A DNA stretch of 44,899 nt from Bacteroidales bacterium (GTDB lineage: Bacteria > Bacteroidota > Bacteroidia > Bacteroidales > UBA932). The stretch is from positions 1 through 44,899 of the forward strand of contig JAFYYW010000010.1 of NCBI GenBank assembly GCA_017548985.1, in the 5' to 3' direction. Position 1 is the first letter of the stretch; each line of letters starts with the position of its first letter. The translations under genes and the position numbers were made by a program. Under the pieces are notes generated by a model that saw nothing but the letters and a program-made list of their open reading frames with translations, did no database searches and was not told the origin of the DNA. Positions 29,365 through 38,123 of this stretch are shown here, one piece after another.

Positions 29365-31232
29365 TCCTCCTTTTTACCCTCCCTGTATTCCTCCCATTTC
29401 TTCAGGACCGCGAGGAGTTCGTCCGCATGAGGATTTGACTCCAAGGCCTTGAACGAGAACTGGATTGTGACTGGACAATTCCATTCGGCGGCCTTGCTTT
29501 CGGCGAAATCCCACATCTCGGGAGTCGTATCAGGGTAGATGCTCCACCATCCGAAATCCACGCGGGTCATATTCTTCGCCATCCTCGGGGCCTCAGTGTA
29601 CGGGAATTCTATGATCTTCTCCTTGAATACTTCGGGAGGGAATATGTCAAACGCGTTGGCGCCCGCCTGGAGATGCCAGCCGAAATGGGATTTGGCCGCC
29701 CCTTCCGTGAATATGGGCATCTTTCCAAGCTTTGCCGCCACCCTGTACTGCGCCAGTGAGACATTGATTCCGAACGGGGTGTTGACCCCTTCCGACCCGT
29801 CAAGATAAAGGAACTCAAAACCGCAATCATATATCCGGGCGATCTTCTCCGCGATCTCATCCTGGAGGTCGTTGTCCTGGTTGATGTAAAGTGATGTCCC
29901 TTTTCCGAATTCGCTGATGTCGAGTATGCCGCCGATCTCACCCTTCCGGTGGGAAGCGGCAGCCGTGCCGTACGCGCCTCTCTTGACGCCCGTGAACCTA
30001 TATGGCGGTTCGGTTGTAAATCCCTCATATTCAAAACCTTCCCCTCCGAACGCTATGACCCTGGTGTAGTCGTGGAGCGGCGAGTCTATGGGATTCTCCT
30101 CAACTGTTATCTCGGTAATATTCCCCGATGACGGGATTGGTTCCTTGAGGGTGAACTGTCGCTTGCGGTTGAGCCGGGGGTCGATGGATGGTGTGACATA
30201 GCGGCTTTCCACGCCGATATGGGTCTGGAGGGTGTGGAACCCGGGAGTGATGCCGGCGGCCTTGACCTTGTCCAGCATATTCCTGATGTCCTCATAGCCT
30301 CCGGGATACTCATCTCTCAGGTCATAGTCCCCAAGAAGCCTGTAGCCTCTGGATTTGACAAAGCACGTGTAATAGAAAAGCATCATCTTGAGGCCTGCTT
30401 TCCGCGCGATGTCGATGTGCTGGTCAATGTTCAAGGGGGTAGCGTCACTGGTCCAGTAGATGGAGCGGTTAAGCATAGGGGAGCGGCGGCTCTGGACACC
30501 TCTGGGCAGGTCCAGAGCCACTTCGAATCTGTCCATCTCGTCAAGGAAAGGCTCCTTGCCGCCAGCGGCTATAATCGCCGCCGACCCTCCCCGGAGTTTC
30601 TTTCCGGAATACAGGTCCGCTGAAAGGATCCTTCCGCCGTTCCGGTCTTCGTGCCATATCAGCGACCACGGGTCGCAGCCGGCCACGCATACCGCTGAGG
30701 TCTCGTCCCACATCGCGTTCAGCCATTCTCCGAAGTTCTCGCGCTCCTTTACTGGAAGCTGGAGAATCCTGAACTCGGCCACAGGGGGCACGTCAAGGAC
30801 AAGATAGTCATAATCAGTAGGTTCGCAGATGAAATCCTCCAAGGTGAACCTTAGGTAGCCGGCTCCCTTATCTACTTTTATAACGGCCTCGTAGGGTGCC
30901 GTATCAAAGCCGACGGTCAACCTTTCCCCGTCCCATGAGAGCGTGTCAGCCTTGTAGGTCGTCCTCGTGTTCGGATGCTCGAGCTTTATCTCATTGTTGA
31001 ACGGCCTGTCCTGGGTGACCGAGAAAAGCGGCACTCCAGCGTCTTTGACGAGCATTTCCTCATTGGTCTCCTTGATGACAAGCGACCGCGCCACGGCATC
31101 GTTGCCTATTGTCAGCTTGAATGTCTCTGTCTCGAGGACGATGCTGTCCTTGACGTCAGCCTTGTCAGCGCAGCTTTGCGCCAGAAGGATTGACAGCGCC
31201 AAGACCCCGAATAATCTCAATGCTTTTTTCAT
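29361..31232 (-). CDS. Secreted lipoprotein, TIM-barrel glycosidase-like, family not assigned
   Basis: 623 residues with a lipoprotein-type signal (MKKALRLFGVLALSILLAQSCAD). Residues 30-265 form a beta-rich N-terminal domain (KLTIGNDAVARSLVIKETNEEML). From about 265 a TIM-barrel-like domain follows: SIYWTSDATPLNIDQHIDIARKAGLKMMLFYY, ITPGFHTLQTHIGVESRYVTP, FEFLYLDGSEGVN and KMPIFTEGAAKSHFGWHLQAG. The layout recalls alpha-galactosidase-like glycosidases with an N-terminal beta-sandwich. Catalytic residues cannot be named; Asp in YLDGSEG and Glu in FTEGA are candidates. It follows the 603-residue glycosidase-like lipoprotein with 23 bp between them, so the two are probably co-transcribed. Confidence 0.65.
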   Translation of the reverse strand: MKKALRLFGVLALSILLAQSCADKADVKDSIVLETETFKLTIGNDAVARSLVIKETNEEMLVKDAGVPLFSVTQDRPFNNEIKLEHPNTRTTYKADTLSWDGERLTVGFDTAPYEAVIKVDKGAGYLRFTLEDFICEPTDYDYLVLDVPPVAEFRILQLPVKERENFGEWLNAMWDETSAVCVAGCDPWSLIWHEDRNGGRILSADLYSGKKLRGGSAAIIAAGGKEPFLDEMDRFEVALDLPRGVQSRRSPMLNRSIYWTSDATPLNIDQHIDIARKAGLKMMLFYYTCFVKSRGYRLLGDYDLRDEYPGGYEDIRNMLDKVKAAGITPGFHTLQTHIGVESRYVTPSIDPRLNRKRQFTLKEPIPSSGNITEITVEENPIDSPLHDYTRVIAFGGEGFEYEGFTTEPPYRFTGVKRGAYGTAAASHRKGEIGGILDISEFGKGTSLYINQDNDLQDEIAEKIARIYDCGFEFLYLDGSEGVNTPFGINVSLAQYRVAAKLGKMPIFTEGAAKSHFGWHLQAGANAFDIFPPEVFKEKIIEFPYTEAPRMAKNMTRVDFGWWSIYPDTTPEMWDFAESKAAEWNCPVTIQFSFKALESNPHADELLAVLKKWEEYREGKKED

Positions 31233-31255
31233 CCCGGAATGGTTATCATTATTAT

Positions 31256-33067
31256 CTAGTTGAATCCAATCTCGATGTCAGCGCTACCGGCAAGGCTTCT
31301 GGCGGAGAAGTCGACATAGCGGCTTTCGCCAACCAGGGTTTCCCGGAAAGCGACCGGCTTCCCGTTCAGCAGAACCGTGGAGGCGGTCACGCTGTCCGGA
31401 AGCAGTATGTGCGCCCGGATCTCTCGGGCGGGAGAATCCACGCGATATCTCATCCCCTTATCGGTGAGGATGTATCGCACATCCACGATATCCCCATTCA
31501 CCTCGTATCCACTGAAATACCGCAGCTCTTTATATGGAGTCACGGGCCATCTGGGCGAGAAGCCAAGACTGCGGTAACGGCATCCCAGATCTTCGATGCC
31601 GGCCAGGCCCTCGTCGATGGCGGAAATGACCGCCGCGGCGCCCCAGGCCGCCGGTCCTACTTTGGCATTCTCTGGTTTCTTGGTGAAGCGGTTATATAGG
31701 AAATAGATGTTTCCTCCGTCTTCCGCCATAAGTTTGTATAAACGGTGCAGGATGTCCCACCCGTACGCTTCGTACCCACAGTTGAACGCGGCTTTGGCAA
31801 GCTCTCCGGCGGTGAAGGAAGTGACGCATCCGTTGATATAGGTATTGGCGGGGTGTACCGTCACCTCCCCGAAACAAGGCTCATAGGGTGGATCTATCGT
31901 AAACCATTCGGCGAACGCGGTGGTCGTGTCCTTGCGGAACATGTATTCCTCGACAATCGAGCGAGCCTGCTCTAGCGTTGTGAACCCTCGGTTGATATCG
32001 TATGAATTGGAAAGCGTGAGTCGGATGTCTTCCTTGTCATCAGCTGGAGCGCCTCCCAACGGTAGCTGGTGGGTGAAGTATTTCCCGTTCCATAGATGCC
32101 GGAAGGCGTTTGCCTGGAGTTCCAGAGCTTTCTGGCGCCACTGTCCCGCTTTCGCCCGGCGCCCGAGCTCGTCGTTCATCCAGGCAAGTTGGTTCATGGC
32201 TTGGAACACACCTGAATTGTCTCCGTGCATGACGGCCATCGGGGTGGAAGGAGTAATGCGCCGGTCGTAGGGAGATGTTTTCTCATACGTGAAGTCCCAG
32301 GTATCAATGGTGTAAGCTCGCTTGACAAGTCCCAGCTCAGGGTCCCAGCGTTTGGGATGGGAGGTGGAATATTCGATGCTCTTTTCCAGTTTTGGCAAGT
32401 TGCGGCGCAGCCATCCGCGGTCGGCCGTGGCCTTATAATATTCAGCGGCCCCTTCCACCACAAGATATTCCACGTCCGACTCGATGTCGAGGCGCGCCAG
32501 ATACAGGTTGTCCTCGGGGAAGAACACGACATCATCTTCAGCGACAAACGACCAGTGCTCATCGTCCATCTGCTTGATGAGTTCATAAAAGCTTCCGTCC
32601 GGACGCTGGTGCGCCAGAGTAAAATCAAGGTAGGCGCGCAAGTTATACTCCCAGTGTCGGAACGCCTTCATCGTATGAACGTGGTCCCGAATCCAGTTTT
32701 TGTAGACCGGAATTGCCTCCCCTTCCACAAATACTGTATGCCTGCCGCTCCACACATTGTCCCTCAGCCATTTCATCATCATGCCCAGGTCAGTGTCACT
32801 TGTGGTCAGGACACCAGGGATCGCGAGTTCGACATTATTGTAGGTGCCATTTTGGCGACCGTCCAGGTTCTGGGAAGGTAACGCGTGCTCGAACGGAATC
32901 ATGGCGTCACGATTGATGAGTTCGGGAGTGGTTACCCGAGTGTTCAACGGGAGGGCCTTGATTTCGCTGTCGCCTGCCGGACGATTGCCCCCGTGGCAAC
33001 CTGAAATCAGCAACAGGGAGATACAGCAGGAGAGAAGATGACAGTTCTTCTTTTCGCCGGTTTTCAT
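31256..33067 (-). CDS. Secreted lipoprotein with (alpha/alpha)6-barrel glycosidase-like fold
   Basis: 603 residues with a lipoprotein signal (CCISLLLISGCHGG). The body is rich in paired helices with motifs seen in six-hairpin glycosidases: NWIRDHVHTMKAFRHWEYN, ARLDIESDVEYLVVEGAAEYY, the substrate-pocket-like TIDTWDFTYE, NSYDINRGFTTLEQA and TAFAEWFTIDPPYEPCFGE. A C-terminal beta-sandwich from about residue 500 ends the protein. The family number cannot be set; glucoamylase-, trehalase- and rhamnosidase-like proteins share these features. First gene of a two-gene operon with the TIM-barrel lipoprotein. The near-consensus box TATCTTTC at 33100-33107 lies 32 bases before its ATG. Confidence 0.65.
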   Translation of the reverse strand: MKTGEKKNCHLLSCCISLLLISGCHGGNRPAGDSEIKALPLNTRVTTPELINRDAMIPFEHALPSQNLDGRQNGTYNNVELAIPGVLTTSDTDLGMMMKWLRDNVWSGRHTVFVEGEAIPVYKNWIRDHVHTMKAFRHWEYNLRAYLDFTLAHQRPDGSFYELIKQMDDEHWSFVAEDDVVFFPEDNLYLARLDIESDVEYLVVEGAAEYYKATADRGWLRRNLPKLEKSIEYSTSHPKRWDPELGLVKRAYTIDTWDFTYEKTSPYDRRITPSTPMAVMHGDNSGVFQAMNQLAWMNDELGRRAKAGQWRQKALELQANAFRHLWNGKYFTHQLPLGGAPADDKEDIRLTLSNSYDINRGFTTLEQARSIVEEYMFRKDTTTAFAEWFTIDPPYEPCFGEVTVHPANTYINGCVTSFTAGELAKAAFNCGYEAYGWDILHRLYKLMAEDGGNIYFLYNRFTKKPENAKVGPAAWGAAAVISAIDEGLAGIEDLGCRYRSLGFSPRWPVTPYKELRYFSGYEVNGDIVDVRYILTDKGMRYRVDSPAREIRAHILLPDSVTASTVLLNGKPVAFRETLVGESRYVDFSARSLAGSADIEIGFN

Positions 33068-33159
33068 CGTAGTATTGAGGTTATCTTGCTTTTACTTTCG
33101 AAAGATAGCATTTTTCGTTGACAAACGTGATCCGGACAACTTCGTAATAGAGATTATGT

Positions 33160-33167
33160 TATCTTTG
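33160..33167 (+). promoter_or_regulatory. -7 box TATCTTTG upstream of the acyltransferase gene
   Basis: Exact TAnnTTTG, 28 bases before the ATG at 33196. No convincing -33 TTG. On the opposite strand a near match, TATCTTTC at 33100-33107, serves the divergent glycosidase-like gene. Confidence 0.5.
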
Positions 33168-33195
33168 TGAAAGGAGAATACCTTCGAATAAGAGA

Positions 33196-34356
33196 ATGGC
33201 AAAAGAAAACATCTATCTGGCCTCAAAGCCCCGTTACGAGATCCTAGACGGGTTGCGTGGCGTAGCCGCGCTGATGGTGGTCGCGTTCCACGCTTTAGAG
33301 ACATATATTCCGATATTTGGGACGCAACATATTAACCATGGCTATCTTGCGGTGGATTTCTTCTTTGTCCTAAGCGGCTTTGTCATAGGATACGCCTATG
33401 ATGACCGGTGGGACAAGATGACCACGTGGGGCTTTTTCAAGCGTCGTCTCACCCGCCTCCATCCGCTGGTGATCGCAGGCACGCTCATTGGAGCGGCCCT
33501 GTTCTTCTTCTCCGGATCAGCCTTCCCGATGACGCTCGAAGTGCCGGCCTGGAAGTTCTTCCTTTGCCTGGCGATGGGTCTGCTGATGATTCCCTGCGGT
33601 CCCGGCCTTGACATCCGCGGTTGGCAGGAGACAAATTCCTTCGACGGCCCCATCTGGTCTCTGACACTGGAGTATTGCGGCAATATTCTTTATGCTTTAA
33701 TATTCCGTCATCTGCCTAAGGCCGCATTGGCCATCCTGTGCGTATGCTGCGCTTTTTTCACATTGGACCTTACGCTGGGCTGGGACGTTTTCGGATTCTT
33801 TCCGGATGGACCCCAGTACACCGTTATCGGTGGATGGAGTCTGACAGGACAGCAGATATATGTCGGCTTTTCCCGCCTCCTGTACCCCTTCCTTTGCGGT
33901 TTGCTTATTTCCCGCATCCTGCCTGGGCTTAAGACTATTCATCTCAAGGGTGGTTTCTGGTGGTGCAGTTTGGCGCTTATCGTCATATTCTCAATTCCTT
34001 GCATTGGTGGGGAGACCGGCGTTCCGGATGGCATCTATCAGGCGATATGCATCCTTATCCTGTTCCCGCTCATCGTACTGGCCGGTTCCGGCAGCGTGAC
34101 TAGGCACGAGATCAGTACCAAAGTGTGCGGATGGCTGGGCAGATTATCCTACCCGCTCTACATCACGCATTTCCCGCTGATGTATATTCAGATGTCATGG
34201 GTCAAGGACCATCCGGATGCCCCGGTGTGGATTCATGTCATGATGAACCTGGGCGTCTTGTTCACGTCCATTGTCCTGGCCATGGGTGTCCTGAAGATTT
34301 ACGACGAGCCCGTCCGCGAATGGCTCAAGGAGCATTGGCTTAAGCGGAAGAAATAG
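33196..34356 (+). CDS. Acyltransferase-3 family membrane protein
   Basis: 386 residues, about 10 transmembrane helices. Family marks: RYEILDGLRGVAALMVVAFHALE with the conserved His, GYLAVDFFFVLSGFVIGYAYDDR, FKRRLTRLHPL with the conserved Arg, and GRLSYPLYITHFPLMYIQ near the end. Members transfer acetyl or succinyl groups from the cytoplasmic donor to sugars of surface glycans. The length and motifs look complete. The acceptor is unknown; its neighbours are fimbrial genes and glycosidase-like genes rather than a surface-glycan cluster. Confidence 0.88.
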   Translation: MAKENIYLASKPRYEILDGLRGVAALMVVAFHALETYIPIFGTQHINHGYLAVDFFFVLSGFVIGYAYDDRWDKMTTWGFFKRRLTRLHPLVIAGTLIGAALFFFSGSAFPMTLEVPAWKFFLCLAMGLLMIPCGPGLDIRGWQETNSFDGPIWSLTLEYCGNILYALIFRHLPKAALAILCVCCAFFTLDLTLGWDVFGFFPDGPQYTVIGGWSLTGQQIYVGFSRLLYPFLCGLLISRILPGLKTIHLKGGFWWCSLALIVIFSIPCIGGETGVPDGIYQAICILILFPLIVLAGSGSVTRHEISTKVCGWLGRLSYPLYITHFPLMYIQMSWVKDHPDAPVWIHVMMNLGVLFTSIVLAMGVLKIYDEPVREWLKEHWLKRKK

Positions 34357-34374
34357 TGGCACCATCGTCCCGGA

Positions 34375-34396
34375 GCGCGCTTGATATCAGGCGCGC
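34375..34396. repeat. GC-rich inverted repeat between convergent genes
   Basis: GCGCGC at 34375-34380 pairs with GCGCGC at 34391-34396 with a 10-nt loop. It lies between the stops of the acyltransferase (34356) and the 861-residue fimbrial protein (34424) and could be a bidirectional terminator, though no T-tract follows. Confidence 0.35.
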
Positions 34397-34423
34397 CCTT
34401 CGCGCTAAGATGACAGCTGTTGG

Positions 34424-37009
34424 TTACAATTCATCAATGAAGTTGATAACGAACCATATAACAGCGTTCATGTGTCCACCATTATTCCCGTCCCTCGCGG
34501 TATAACACCCTGGAGCCACTTCGTCAAGGAAGGTTTTCATGGACGTGAGATTGACGTACGGGACCGTATCATCTTGTTTTGAATGATAGAGGAAGATTTC
34601 GGTTCCGGAAGGCGGGGTCCATCCGGAAATAAGCGAGTAACTCTCGCAGACCGACTTGATGGCATTGAACGCGGATCCTGTCCCGTTAACTATATCGGCA
34701 TGCAAGATGTCGGAGATGGCAGCGGGGTTATCAGGATCGGGACTGATTAATTCGCTGATCTCGGTCGTGGTGTATTGCTTGGAAAGGATCCAGTCATTAT
34801 AGTTGGTAAGCAGCGTTCCCTTGAAAAGATCCGAATAAAGAATTCCCAGCTTATGCGTCTCGTTTATGCTGACTATGGTCATGGGTACGAAGGCGAGGGA
34901 GTTGCGGAAGGTTCCATTCGTGTATGCGTTCCAGGTCTCCATGACATCGAAAGGACTGCCGCCGCAAAACACCTTATCGAAGCTAATGCCGAGTTCCGGA
35001 TGCTTCGAGACATACTTGAGGTTGGCCATGGAGTTGAATCCGCCCTGCGAGTAGCCGAAACTAAAAAGATTATCCGGAATAGTGGCCTTGCGGTCTTCCA
35101 TGAGCTGGACCGCGGCAAGGTACGCGTCAATGTTGTTATGTGCAGTGTTCTCGGCATCCAAGTAGCCCTGAGGCCGGAGGTAGCTGGCTCCAAATCCATA
35201 GTAATCAGGCATCACAATGGCATAGTTCTTCCAGGCGAAGGCACCTTCGAACTGCGCGGAATTGGTGGGGCACTGGGCATTGGAGGCGATGGTGCCGTGG
35301 TTGGTCAGGCAAATGCCAGCCAAGGCGGAACCTTCAAATGCCGCGTCAGGAATATAGATGCAAGCTGACAGCTCCACGGGTTTGCCATCAGGATCAATAG
35401 AATGATAAGTGTAGTTGATGGCTGAGGCAGGGTTGTTTCGATCCGGGAAATTGTATTCTACTATTGACTGACCAATTGAGCCGAGCGAGCTGAGGAGTCC
35501 TGTCTCGTCCAGCAACACTTGCAAGTTGGCATAAGGCTTCTCCAATGTGACATTGTACCAAGGTGCTAGACAGGCCTCTCCATTCTTCCAGGCGATAATG
35601 TAGAAGTAATCATCATCGGGGCTGAAGAGCGTCTCGGATTCATCGCTTGAGTCGTTGAATGTGGAATATCCGGAAGTGAAGGCCCCGAGACCATCGGCCC
35701 TTGTCACGCCGATGCTGGCGTTATCGTTCAGTGCCTCACTGACAGTGATGACTTTCTCGCTAGTCAGATATACGTTGTCGCCGGTATTATTACTCACGAC
35801 AGGGCCGCCACTAACTTCGAGGACACCGTTCTGGTAGATACCAGCGCCTTTCTCAGCCGTGTTGCCGGTGATGGTGCCGCCGTAGATTGTGAGGGTTCCA
35901 TCGTTGTATATACCACCACCGTTGCCAGCGGGCGCCGTGTTGCCGCTAATGGTAACACCATTATTGATAATAAGTGTGCCGGCATTATAGATCGCTCCTC
36001 CGTTTTCCCCCAATTCTGAAGAATTGTAGCATTTGCTGGCATCTCCGCCCGTGAGCGTGCCATTGCCCACAATGGAAAGCGTCTGCCCGGGGGGAACAGT
36101 GAAAAGACGGGTCATGCCTTTCCCGTCGATTGAGTGGCCATTCAAATCTATGACCCGGTCACCGCTGATTGTCGGCTCATATTCGCCCCAATACTCGATA
36201 TCCGCGGCCAGGATGATGTAATTGAACTCGTCACCATCATACCTCTCAACAGCGTACTGAAGCTCAGCATAGTTTGACACATATGCGGTTGGGGACAGTT
36301 TCACCCCGATCTCATAATACTGACCCTGACGTAATGTGACTCCACCCTTATGATAAGCTCGCTTTAAGTCATAGTCATCATACAATGTCGCGGACAAAAA
36401 GATATCGCCATCGTTGATGGCTGGGATAGCCACGAAAATCTCATCATTCTTCGGTCTTGAAGAGTTCGGCGTGATGTTGAGGGTTGTCTCACCGGCGACA
36501 ATCCTGAGCGCGGTGAGGGGAAGTGATATGGATGAACCGTTCTTATTCTTCAGCGTAAACTTCACGATGGCCTGCTGGTTTGTGAAAGTGGCGCTTCCGT
36601 CAATCGTGATGTTGTCGCCATCGACAATGGCCTTGACCGTCGCTGTGGCATAGTCACAGACCTTGTCGATACTGTTATCGCTCCCTGTGAGCGTGCCGTC
36701 CTGCGAGGTGTAATCCGGGCTAAGGAATTTCAATAGGAGCTGGTCCCCATTGGCGACCGGATCGGAAACAGTCCCCTTCAGCGTAGTGCTGGGGCCGTCG
36801 CCCTGGGCGGTAAGTGTCCCTATTTCAGTGCCTTCCTGCGTGGCGTTGATCACAGTGACTTGCTCGCCGGCTTTCCAGGTCGCGTTCAGTGTGCTCCCTT
36901 CCAAGGCAAGGGCCTTGGTGCCGGTCTCGCCCTTTCCGGCGACAACGGACATGGTGTAGGTCTTGACCTGTGTGCCCTGCCCAGGAGTCTCGACAGGAGT
37001 AATCTCCAA
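34424..37009 (-). CDS. Fimbrillin-like adhesin with Pmp repeats and C-terminal alpha/beta hydrolase
   Basis: 861 residues in three parts. Residues 1-250 are fimbrillin-like (ending GVTLRQGQYYEIGVKLSP). Residues about 250-440 are a right-handed beta-helix with two or three Pmp-type repeats (GGAIYNAGTLIINNGVTISG; GGGIYNDGTLTIYGGTITGN). Residues 490-861 are an alpha/beta hydrolase of the secretory lipase kind, with nucleophile Ser654 in FGYSQGGFNS, acid Asp813 or Asp814 in HSKQDDTVP and His846 in GGHMNAV, a complete triad. The open frame begins with a TTG at 37009. In the same frame upstream is LLHGC (Cys codon 37025-37027), a lipobox-like segment, but with no ATG before an in-frame stop, so the true N-terminus may be frameshifted. 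It is the fourth gene of the fimbrial operon and probably sits at the cell surface. Confidence 0.82.
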   Translation of the reverse strand: MEITPVETPGQGTQVKTYTMSVVAGKGETGTKALALEGSTLNATWKAGEQVTVINATQEGTEIGTLTAQGDGPSTTLKGTVSDPVANGDQLLLKFLSPDYTSQDGTLTGSDNSIDKVCDYATATVKAIVDGDNITIDGSATFTNQQAIVKFTLKNKNGSSISLPLTALRIVAGETTLNITPNSSRPKNDEIFVAIPAINDGDIFLSATLYDDYDLKRAYHKGGVTLRQGQYYEIGVKLSPTAYVSNYAELQYAVERYDGDEFNYIILAADIEYWGEYEPTISGDRVIDLNGHSIDGKGMTRLFTVPPGQTLSIVGNGTLTGGDASKCYNSSELGENGGAIYNAGTLIINNGVTISGNTAPAGNGGGIYNDGTLTIYGGTITGNTAEKGAGIYQNGVLEVSGGPVVSNNTGDNVYLTSEKVITVSEALNDNASIGVTRADGLGAFTSGYSTFNDSSDESETLFSPDDDYFYIIAWKNGEACLAPWYNVTLEKPYANLQVLLDETGLLSSLGSIGQSIVEYNFPDRNNPASAINYTYHSIDPDGKPVELSACIYIPDAAFEGSALAGICLTNHGTIASNAQCPTNSAQFEGAFAWKNYAIVMPDYYGFGASYLRPQGYLDAENTAHNNIDAYLAAVQLMEDRKATIPDNLFSFGYSQGGFNSMANLKYVSKHPELGISFDKVFCGGSPFDVMETWNAYTNGTFRNSLAFVPMTIVSINETHKLGILYSDLFKGTLLTNYNDWILSKQYTTTEISELISPDPDNPAAISDILHADIVNGTGSAFNAIKSVCESYSLISGWTPPSGTEIFLYHSKQDDTVPYVNLTSMKTFLDEVAPGCYTARDGNNGGHMNAVIWFVINFIDEL

Positions 37010-37094
37010 TTCAATCTCCTTTCCGCATCCATGTAAAAGAAAAATCTGACCACCGCGGTATTCCGCGTATTAGACACGATCTGGGACGGCGGAT

Positions 37095-38123
37095 CTAACA
37101 ACCAATAATCACCGTGTAATCTTCACCGTCCCAGTCAATGACGAAAGGATCGAATCCGTTGCCCTGATAGTCATCATCGGGAATCTCCATCATCTCTGTG
37201 AAGGTGATCTGTCGCTCCGAGTTGTCAGGGTTGAGCCACTGGTTCGTGGCATCATAGACATAGAGGCAGCGGGCGCCGCTGTTCGTGGTCACAAGCACAA
37301 GGACCATCACGTCACTGTCCAGCTGAGGATATTTTCCAAAGGTGTTATATACCGAAGATATCTTGCCATTCTGAACGTCGATCTTGCAATCAAGGGCAAT
37401 CGCGCAGGGATGGTTGGTCGTCCGCTCATCCCAAAGGAAACGGCCGGCAGACTGGCCTGTGACGTAAACTTCCGCTTTCTGAATACGTTCCACACCCTCT
37501 ATGTTCGCGATCTCCAATGTCCAGCTTTCGGATATTCGGGACAACTCCACAGAGAGGATCACAGTCTCCGCGTCATCCGGCTGTACCGGTACCACCGCCC
37601 CGGCAAGTCTCCCGACGAACATGTGATCAGGTTCGAATATGACTGGCTGATCGTCGGTACCAACCCGCTCAATGTCCTCGTCATCCTTTGCCTGCGCTGA
37701 CTGCGGTTTTACCCGGATACCGGTGGAACTCGTGAACGCGTAACCGCTCGCGCGCTCTTCCGTGCCGGACACTTGAGTGACTTCTGTACCCAGACTGTAC
37801 ACAACCACGTCATATACTCCGGCCGGGACATCGACGAAGCCCCCTCCTGGTGAAAGGAAATCTTCCGCCACAAGCTCATGGCTCACAACATCGTAGAAAC
37901 ATACTCGCAGGATTTCCGGAATCTTGCCGACAACCTTTTCGCGCGTTGAGGGACTGCCGACAGATTCCAGATACGCTTCCATCAAAGGATCAAGGGACTG
38001 ATCAATGGAAACACGTAAATATACCCCCGAGCCTCTCTCGTGCATCGGGATACGCTGGCAACCCGCGGCCAACGAGATAAGGAACATGCCCAAAACAAAG
38101 AGGCTCTTCTTCATCTTTCTCAT
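37095..38123 (-). CDS. Fimbrial anchor-like lipoprotein (FimB/Mfa2- or DUF5119-like)
   Basis: 342 residues from the ATG at 38123, which overlaps the stop of the DUF3575 gene as ATGA and gives a lipoprotein signal (MRKMKKSLFVLGMFLISLAAGCQR). The frame is open to 38195 but that part is inside the upstream gene. The mature protein starts with a strand-rich ERGSGVYLRVSIDQSLDPL, contains GGGFVDVPAGVYDVVVYSLG and ends WDGEDYTVIIGC. These match DUF5119-type fimbrial subunits, which in Bacteroidales operons serve as anchors or minor subunits. The C-terminal Cys is the last residue. A gap of 85 bp separates it from the next gene. Confidence 0.78.
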   Translation of the reverse strand: MRKMKKSLFVLGMFLISLAAGCQRIPMHERGSGVYLRVSIDQSLDPLMEAYLESVGSPSTREKVVGKIPEILRVCFYDVVSHELVAEDFLSPGGGFVDVPAGVYDVVVYSLGTEVTQVSGTEERASGYAFTSSTGIRVKPQSAQAKDDEDIERVGTDDQPVIFEPDHMFVGRLAGAVVPVQPDDAETVILSVELSRISESWTLEIANIEGVERIQKAEVYVTGQSAGRFLWDERTTNHPCAIALDCKIDVQNGKISSVYNTFGKYPQLDSDVMVLVLVTTNSGARCLYVYDATNQWLNPDNSERQITFTEMMEIPDDDYQGNGFDPFVIDWDGEDYTVIIGC

